A stretch of DNA of 19,623 nucleotides from Bacillus_BA songklensis (lineage in GTDB: Bacteria; Bacillota; Bacilli; Bacillales; Bacillaceae_H), in contig NZ_JBHRZT010000027.1 in the NCBI RefSeq assembly GCF_042649685.1, forward strand, positions 1 through 19,623, read 5' to 3'. A program made the position numbers and the translations under genes. Below the pieces are notes generated by a model that was given only the letters and a program-made list of their open reading frames with translations, was not told where the DNA came from and made no database searches. Positions 15,656-19,623 of the stretch are shown here, piece after piece (position 1 is the first letter of the stretch; each line of letters opens with the position of its first letter).

Positions 15656-15680
15656 CCTTCAAATAACGGATTGATAGAAT
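15652..15680 (+). promoter_or_regulatory. Sigma-A-type promoter of guaA
   Basis: TTGACC (15652-15657), exactly 17 nt, TAGAAT (15675-15680). The -35 contains the yebA stop codon. The predicted start is about 25 nt before the riboswitch. Confidence 0.8.
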
Positions 15681-15711
15681 AAGTTCATTAAATTAAATAG
15701 TTTTTATGTAT

Positions 15712-15863
15712 CCTTCGTATATCCTCGATAATAGGGTTCGAGAGTCTCTACCGGGTTACCGTAAATTTCCCGACTATGAAGGCAGTATATTCTGTTTGTA
15801 TAAGAGGATGCACAACTAGAATTCTGCCTTTATAAAACGAGAGGCGAATTCTAGTTTTTTTTA
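15712..15863 (+). promoter_or_regulatory. Guanine riboswitch with transcription terminator, controlling guaA
   Basis: The purine aptamer spans 15712-15782. P1 pairs 15712-15719 with 15775-15782, P2 is CTCGA/TCGAG, the core reads TCTCTACC, and the P3 loop reads CCGTAAAT. The base that reads the ligand (C74 in the xpt aptamer) is C at 15774, specifying guanine rather than adenine. The terminator at 15815-15863 is a 14-bp stem with one bulge and eight T. An antiterminator is visible: AAGGCAG (15779-15785) is exactly complementary to CTGCCTT (15824-15830), extended by ATTCT/AGAAT. Guanine binding keeps P1 and lets the terminator form, so guaA is shut off. Confidence 0.95.
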
Positions 15864-15915
15864 TTTTGGGGCATAATACTGTTTATAATGTAAAGTTGAT
15901 GAAGAGGTGAACTGA

Positions 15916-17451
15916 ATGGAAGGCATGATTGTTGTATTAGACTTTGGAAGTCAGTATAACCAGTTAATTACTCGTCGTATTCGTGAGTTTGGTGTCTATA
16001 GTGAATTACATCCGCATACAATCACAGCGGCGGAAATTAAAACAATGAATCCAAAGGGTATTATTTTTTCCGGTGGTCCGAACAGTGTATATGGGGAAAC
16101 AGCATTTACATGCGACCCTGATATTTTTAGCCTTAATATTCCCATTCTTGGTATTTGCTACGGCATGCAGTTAATGACACATCATTTAGGTGGTAAAGTT
16201 GAAGCGGCAAGCCATCGTGAATACGGGAAAGCCTCAATCGCTGTACAAAATGACTCAAAAATCTATCACAACCTTCCAAAGGAGCAAGTCGTGTGGATGA
16301 GTCATGGTGATTTAGTGGTTCAAACACCGGAAGGCTTTGAAGTGGATGCAACAAGCCCATCTTGTCCGATTGCAGCGATGAGCAATGAAGAGAAGCAAAT
16401 GTACGGTGTGCAATTCCATCCAGAAGTTCGCCATTCTGTATACGGTAATGATATCCTTAAAAACTTCGTGTTTGAAATTTGTAAGAGCGAAGCGGATTGG
16501 TCCATGGAAAGCTTCATCGAAATGGAAATGAAAAAGATTCGTGAAACAGTGGGCGATAAAAAAGTGTTATGTGCTCTGAGCGGCGGTGTAGACTCTTCCG
16601 TAGTAGCAGCGTTAATCCATAAAGCAATTGGTGATCAATTAGTATGTATGTTTGTAGACCATGGTTTACTTCGCAAAGGTGAAGCAGAGAGCGTAATGAA
16701 GACTTTCTCTGAAGGTTTCAACATGAATGTTATTAAAATCGATGCTAAAGACCGTTTCTTAGGGAAGTTAAAAGGTGTTTCTGATCCAGAACAAAAACGT
16801 AAAATCATCGGTAATGAATTTATTTATGTGTTTGATGAGGAAGCAACAAAGTTTCATGAGCAAGGAATCGAGTTTTTGGCACAGGGAACCCTTTATACAG
16901 ATATTATTGAAAGTGGTACGGCTACAGCCCAAACGATTAAATCTCATCATAACGTAGGCGGATTGCCAGAAGATATGCAGTTTGAGTTAATTGAGCCGTT
17001 AAATACATTATTTAAAGATGAAGTTCGCGCCCTTGGAAAAGAATTAGGTCTTCCTGATGAGATTGTGTGGCGCCAGCCTTTCCCGGGTCCAGGACTTGGT
17101 ATCCGTGTTTTAGGCGAAGTTACCGAAGAAAAACTGGAAATTGTTCGTGAATCAGATGCCATTTTGCGTGAAGAAATTAAAAATGCAGGCTTAGAACGTG
17201 ATATTTGGCAATATTTCACCGTTTTGCCGGATATCAGAAGTGTAGGGGTAATGGGAGATGCACGTACGTATGACTATACAATCGGTATTCGTGCCGTTAC
17301 TTCTATTGATGGTATGACTTCAGATTGGGCAAGAATTCCTTGGGATGTACTTGAGGTGATCTCAACTCGTATTGTAAATGAAGTGAATCATATTAATCGT
17401 GTTGTTTATGACATTACAAGTAAGCCGCCTGCCACAATCGAATGGGAATAA
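15916..17451 (+). CDS. guaA: GMP synthase (glutamine-hydrolysing)
   Basis: GuaA aminates XMP to GMP with ATP and glutamine, the last step of guanine nucleotide synthesis. The 511-residue protein has the class I glutaminase domain first, with the triad Cys81 (GICYGM), His168 and Glu170 (FHPEV). The ATP-pyrophosphatase domain follows with its P-loop SGGVDSS (222-228), and the C-terminal dimerisation domain ends KPPATIEWE, the conserved tail. The ATG follows AGAGGTGA. Its expression depends on the guanine riboswitch directly upstream. Confidence 0.98.
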   Translation: MEGMIVVLDFGSQYNQLITRRIREFGVYSELHPHTITAAEIKTMNPKGIIFSGGPNSVYGETAFTCDPDIFSLNIPILGICYGMQLMTHHLGGKVEAASHREYGKASIAVQNDSKIYHNLPKEQVVWMSHGDLVVQTPEGFEVDATSPSCPIAAMSNEEKQMYGVQFHPEVRHSVYGNDILKNFVFEICKSEADWSMESFIEMEMKKIRETVGDKKVLCALSGGVDSSVVAALIHKAIGDQLVCMFVDHGLLRKGEAESVMKTFSEGFNMNVIKIDAKDRFLGKLKGVSDPEQKRKIIGNEFIYVFDEEATKFHEQGIEFLAQGTLYTDIIESGTATAQTIKSHHNVGGLPEDMQFELIEPLNTLFKDEVRALGKELGLPDEIVWRQPFPGPGLGIRVLGEVTEEKLEIVRESDAILREEIKNAGLERDIWQYFTVLPDIRSVGVMGDARTYDYTIGIRAVTSIDGMTSDWARIPWDVLEVISTRIVNEVNHINRVVYDITSKPPATIEWE

Positions 17452-17455
17452 ACGA

Positions 17456-17495
17456 ACAAAAAGCGAACATTATTTAAATAATGTTCGCTTTTTGT
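17456..17495. terminator. Terminator after guaA, a perfect 40-nt palindrome
   Basis: The two 20-nt arms are exact complements centred between 17475 and 17476, ending in CTTTTTGT. The stem can close with a 4-nt TTAA-type loop and acts in either direction. Its right end touches the pbuG -35, and its arms contain PurBox matches (separate entry). Confidence 0.85.
17459..17492 (+). promoter_or_regulatory. Candidate PurR operator (inverted PurBox pair) for pbuG
   Basis: Each arm of the palindrome reads AAAAGCGAACATT, agreeing with the PurBox consensus AWWWCCGAACWWT at 12 of 13 positions. The two CGAA cores point toward each other with 16 nt between them, the spacing known for B. subtilis PurR operators. 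It ends 2 nt before the pbuG -35. PurR would repress here and PRPP would relieve it. That PurR acts at this site is inference; the same bases also serve as terminator. Confidence 0.6.
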
Positions 17496-17523
17496 TGACT
17501 GGATAAAAAAGCAATGATACAAT
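17495..17523 (+). promoter_or_regulatory. Sigma-A-type promoter of pbuG
   Basis: TTGACT (17495-17500), exactly 17 nt, TACAAT (17518-17523). Transcription would begin near 17530, about 20 nt before the aptamer. Confidence 0.85.
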
Positions 17524-17551
17524 CTTACTGAAAAATAAATAGGAAAAAGAT

Positions 17552-17722
17552 ACGTCGTATAATGTTGGGGATATGGCCCGAGAGTTTCTACCGAGCTACC
17601 GTAAATGGCTTGACTACGAGGTGTGATGATACAGAGAGCTCATTTCTCTTTGAAAATACTTTCTCTATAGTCATGATCCTGGTCGGTCAACACTTCTGGT
17701 AGTTTACTAGAAGCGTTTTTTT
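17552..17722 (+). promoter_or_regulatory. Guanine riboswitch with terminator, controlling pbuG
   Basis: The aptamer spans 17552-17622, with core GTTTCTACC, L2 GATATGG and L3 CCGTAAAT close to the purine riboswitch consensus. The ligand-reading base is C at 17614, so it should bind guanine. P1 is weaker than in the guaA copy, with one G-G mismatch. The terminator at 17690-17722 (arms with one mismatch and one wobble, then seven T) can be undone by GAGGTGT (17618-17624) pairing with ACACTTC (17690-17696), one wobble included. Guanine therefore lowers pbuG expression. Confidence 0.93.
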
Positions 17723-17947
17723 ATGATGTAAAAAGCTTTTTCTGTTTATTTGCGGAACAAAATTTCTTGAGTGTGTAAATTTAAAAATAGGAAAAAATGA
17801 CTTTATGGGTCAATTCTTTTGACAAGTTAATGGAAAGAAAGGACATAGAGGGGTAAAATTCCATTATTAATTTCCAAACTTGATTTTTGAAATTATACGT
17901 TAGGACATTTATGGATTTTCTAAACTATGCAGGAGGTTGAAATCATC
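17723..17947 (+). other. Long untranslated stretch between riboswitch terminator and pbuG
   Basis: These 225 nt hold no clear gene or strong promoter. A possible 19-codon reading frame (17797-17856) with AGGA 5 nt before its ATG is the only candidate; TTGACA at 17819-17824 has no -10 at the right distance. A GTCAA/TTGAC hairpin lies at 17810-17824. Confidence 0.45.
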
Positions 17948-19273
17948 ATGAGAAAGTATTTTCAGTTTAATGAACTCGGCACTAACTATCGTACAGAGAT
18001 TATCGCTGGTATTACAACTTTTCTATCAATGGCCTATATTCTTTTTGTTAACCCGTTTACACTCTCTTTAGGATCAGTACAAGATTTTCCGGATGAGCTT
18101 CGGATGGATCCAGAGGCTGTGTTCGTAGCAACGGCTCTTGCTGCCGCATATGGTTCGATATTAATGGGGATTTTAGCGAAGTATCCCATTGCTTTAGCTC
18201 CGGGGATGGGGCTGAATGCTTTCTTTGCTTATACTGTTATATTAACAATGGGAGTGCCATGGCAAACAGCATTAGCGGGTGTGTTTATATCAGGAATTAT
18301 CTTTACGATTTTAACCCTTACAGGGGTACGTGAGAAGATAATAGATGCTATTCCTATCGAATTAAAATATGCTGTCGGAGCAGGTATCGGTATTTTTATT
18401 ACCTTTGTAGGTTTGCAAAATGCGAAAATTATTGTTGATAATCCGGCTACTCTTGTTGGGTTGACGGACTTTAAAGATGGAAACGTGCTTTTAGCAATAT
18501 TCGGTTTAGTCGTAACAATTATTTTAATGGTTAAAAAAGTGAACGGCGGTATCTTTTACGGGATGTTAATCACCGCTGTTGCAGGAATGATTTTCGGATT
18601 AATTGAAGTGCCGACTAAAATCGTAAGTAGTGTTCCTGATGTCTCGCCGACTTTTGGAGCGGCTTTTGAAAATTTAGATCAAGTTTTTACGCTTAAAATG
18701 CTCGGTGTTATTCTTACTTTCTTTATTGTCGATTTCTTCGATGCGACAGGTACTTTACTTGCTGTTGCGAACCAGGCGGGATTATTAAAGAATAATAAAC
18801 TTCCTAGAGCAGGAAAAGCTTTAATGGTGGATGCAACGGCTGTTATGGTTGGAGCTGTTTTTGGTACCTCTACTACTACTTCATATATTGAGTCTACAGC
18901 TGGAGTTGCGGCCGGAGGACGTTCAGGCTTTTCCGCTGTTGTAACAGGAGTCTTATTTTTGCTTGCTTTATTCTTTTCTCCGCTTTTAGGAGTCATTACA
19001 GCTCCTGTTACCGCACCCGCTCTTATTATTGTAGGTGTGCTGATGGCTTCTTCAATCGGAGAAATTGATTGGAAGAAATTCGAAGTAGCTGTACCGGCGT
19101 TCTTCACAATGGTAACAATGCCTTTAAGTTATAGTATTGCAACTGGAATAGCAATTGGTTTTATGTTTTATCCAATTACGATGGTTTTAAAGGGACGTGC
19201 AAAAGAAGTACATCCTATCTCTTACGTTTTATTTGTTATCTTTATTTTATACTTTATCTTCATAAGAGAATAA
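17948..19273 (+). CDS. pbuG: Guanine/hypoxanthine permease PbuG
   Basis: PbuG is a membrane purine importer of the AzgA-like branch of the nucleobase-cation symporter-2 group. The 441-residue protein has a dozen or more membrane segments, the N-terminal NELGTNYRTEIIAGITTFL and the conserved APGMGLNAFFAY (about 82-93), FFDATGT (about 265-271) and GTSTTTSYIES (about 308-318) motifs that line the substrate site in relatives. The ATG at 17948 is chosen over 17927 because AGGAGG lies 11 nt upstream of it and homologues begin here. Its riboswitch and the possible PurBox pair link its supply of guanine to the guaA product. Confidence 0.96.
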   Translation: MRKYFQFNELGTNYRTEIIAGITTFLSMAYILFVNPFTLSLGSVQDFPDELRMDPEAVFVATALAAAYGSILMGILAKYPIALAPGMGLNAFFAYTVILTMGVPWQTALAGVFISGIIFTILTLTGVREKIIDAIPIELKYAVGAGIGIFITFVGLQNAKIIVDNPATLVGLTDFKDGNVLLAIFGLVVTIILMVKKVNGGIFYGMLITAVAGMIFGLIEVPTKIVSSVPDVSPTFGAAFENLDQVFTLKMLGVILTFFIVDFFDATGTLLAVANQAGLLKNNKLPRAGKALMVDATAVMVGAVFGTSTTTSYIESTAGVAAGGRSGFSAVVTGVLFLLALFFSPLLGVITAPVTAPALIIVGVLMASSIGEIDWKKFEVAVPAFFTMVTMPLSYSIATGIAIGFMFYPITMVLKGRAKEVHPISYVLFVIFILYFIFIRE

Positions 19274-19292
19274 GCTTTCTTTCGTAAGTTTC

Positions 19293-19330
19293 AAAGCCTG
19301 CCCGTATAAGAGACGTGCAGGTTTTCTTTT
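19293..19330 (+). terminator. Terminator after pbuG
   Basis: The stem CCTGC-C-CGT/ACG-T-GCAGG has one mismatch, is extended by a G-T and three A-T pairs, has a 7-nt loop and is followed by TTTTCTTTT. It separates pbuG from the rRNA promoters. Confidence 0.8.
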
Positions 19331-19341
19331 TATAAAAAGTA

Positions 19342-19370
19342 TTGACTGTTAGAATAAAAGCTGATATGAT
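19342..19370 (+). promoter_or_regulatory. rRNA operon promoter P1
   Basis: TTGACT (19342-19347), exactly 17 nt, TATGAT (19365-19370), located about 245 nt before 16S. Confidence 0.88.
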
Positions 19371-19425
19371 ATTAATCACTGACGCCGACAATTTAAATTG
19401 TTCGAAGAAAATTCGAAAAAAGTTG

Positions 19426-19454
19426 TTGACGTAAAAAAAGATGAATGATATGAT
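19426..19454 (+). promoter_or_regulatory. rRNA operon promoter P2
   Basis: TTGACG (19426-19431), exactly 17 nt, TATGAT (19449-19454), the same -10 as P1. The likely start base at 19460-19461 is G, which fits rRNA control by GTP level in Bacillus (known; not testable here). Confidence 0.88.
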
Positions 19455-19460
19455 AATAAG

Positions 19461-19610
19461 GATGCTTCAAATCAACAGTGAACTTTGAAAACTGAACAAA
19501 CGAACAAACGTCAACGTTAATTTTTTTTATTAGAGTAAGGAACATCGACTAAGAACGTCACGTCCTGTGACAACGTCGATGTCAGCACATCCATGTGCTA
19601 GTTCAAACAT
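19461..19610 (+). other. rRNA leader with boxA-like element and two hairpins
   Basis: The leader carries CTTTGAAAACTGAAC (from 19484), the boxA-like element repeated in Bacillus rRNA leaders and spacers. It then has a nested hairpin, ACATCGAC/GTCGATGT (19542-19549 with 19575-19582) around GTCAC/GTGAC, and a second hairpin AGCACA/TGTGCT (19584-19599). They lie where the 16S processing stem begins. Confidence 0.7.
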
Positions 19611-19623
19611 TTCTTCGGAGAGT
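19611..19623 (+). rRNA. rrs: 16S ribosomal RNA, first bases only
   Basis: The window ends with TTCGGAGAGT, which in Bacillus directly precedes TTGATCCTGGCTCAG at the 5' end of 16S rRNA. Only about 13 nt are inside; the exact mature end is estimated by comparison with the B. subtilis sequence. Confidence 0.85.

Noticed and set aside
18679..19107. 142-codon frame antisense to pbuG
   Set aside because: Typical shadow of a membrane-protein gene; no start signals and composition explained by pbuG codons.

Overview
The window is a stretch of ordinary housekeeping chromosome from a low-GC Gram-positive bacterium of the family Bacillaceae. The evidence is close protein similarity, recalled from memory, to the Bacillus subtilis blocks tsaE-tsaB-rimI-tsaD / ydiF / moaC-rex-tatA-tatC / ydiK-ydiL / groES-groEL and yeaC-yeaD-yebA / guaA / pbuG, together with strong AGGAGG ribosome binding sites, frequent TTG/GTG starts, a CIRCE operator and purine riboswitches. 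The species cannot be named from this sequence.

Layout. The left edge is the 3' part of a 5S rRNA (1-100), followed by tRNA-fMet and tRNA-Asp and two Rho-independent terminators; this is the tail of an rRNA operon. After about 220 nt without a recognisable gene comes a tightly packed set for the tRNA t6A modification (tsaE, tsaB, tsaD) plus the acetyltransferase rimI. The ABC-F gene ydiF converges on it and shares a bidirectional terminator. From the other side of the ydiF promoter region run moaC, the redox repressor gene rex and a minimal Tat translocase (tatA, 57 codons, and tatC). The minus-strand pair ydiL-ydiK (CPBP protease-like protein and small membrane protein) converges on tatC and shares a terminator that overlaps both coding ends. 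Next are the HrcA/CIRCE-controlled groES-groEL, an overlapping trio (MoxR ATPase, DUF58 protein, membrane transglutaminase-like protein), then guaA and pbuG, each behind its own guanine riboswitch. The right edge is a tandem rRNA promoter and the leader of a second rRNA operon in the same direction, ending a few bases into 16S rRNA.

How the genes work together. tsaB, tsaD and tsaE make the t6A37 modification. guaA makes GMP and pbuG imports guanine and hypoxanthine; guanine would shut both off by premature termination. The palindrome between guaA and pbuG is a terminator whose arms also match the PurR PurBox. rex, tatAC and moaC are plausibly co-transcribed, linking redox sensing, molybdenum cofactor synthesis and export of folded proteins only by position.

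No mobile element, CRISPR array, phage gene or new multigene system is visible. The less ordinary signals lie between genes: a ydiF mRNA leader that can adopt mutually exclusive folds and whose first bases recur upstream of tsaE, the dual-purpose terminator/PurBox palindrome, and the terminator shared by the ends of tatC and ydiK.
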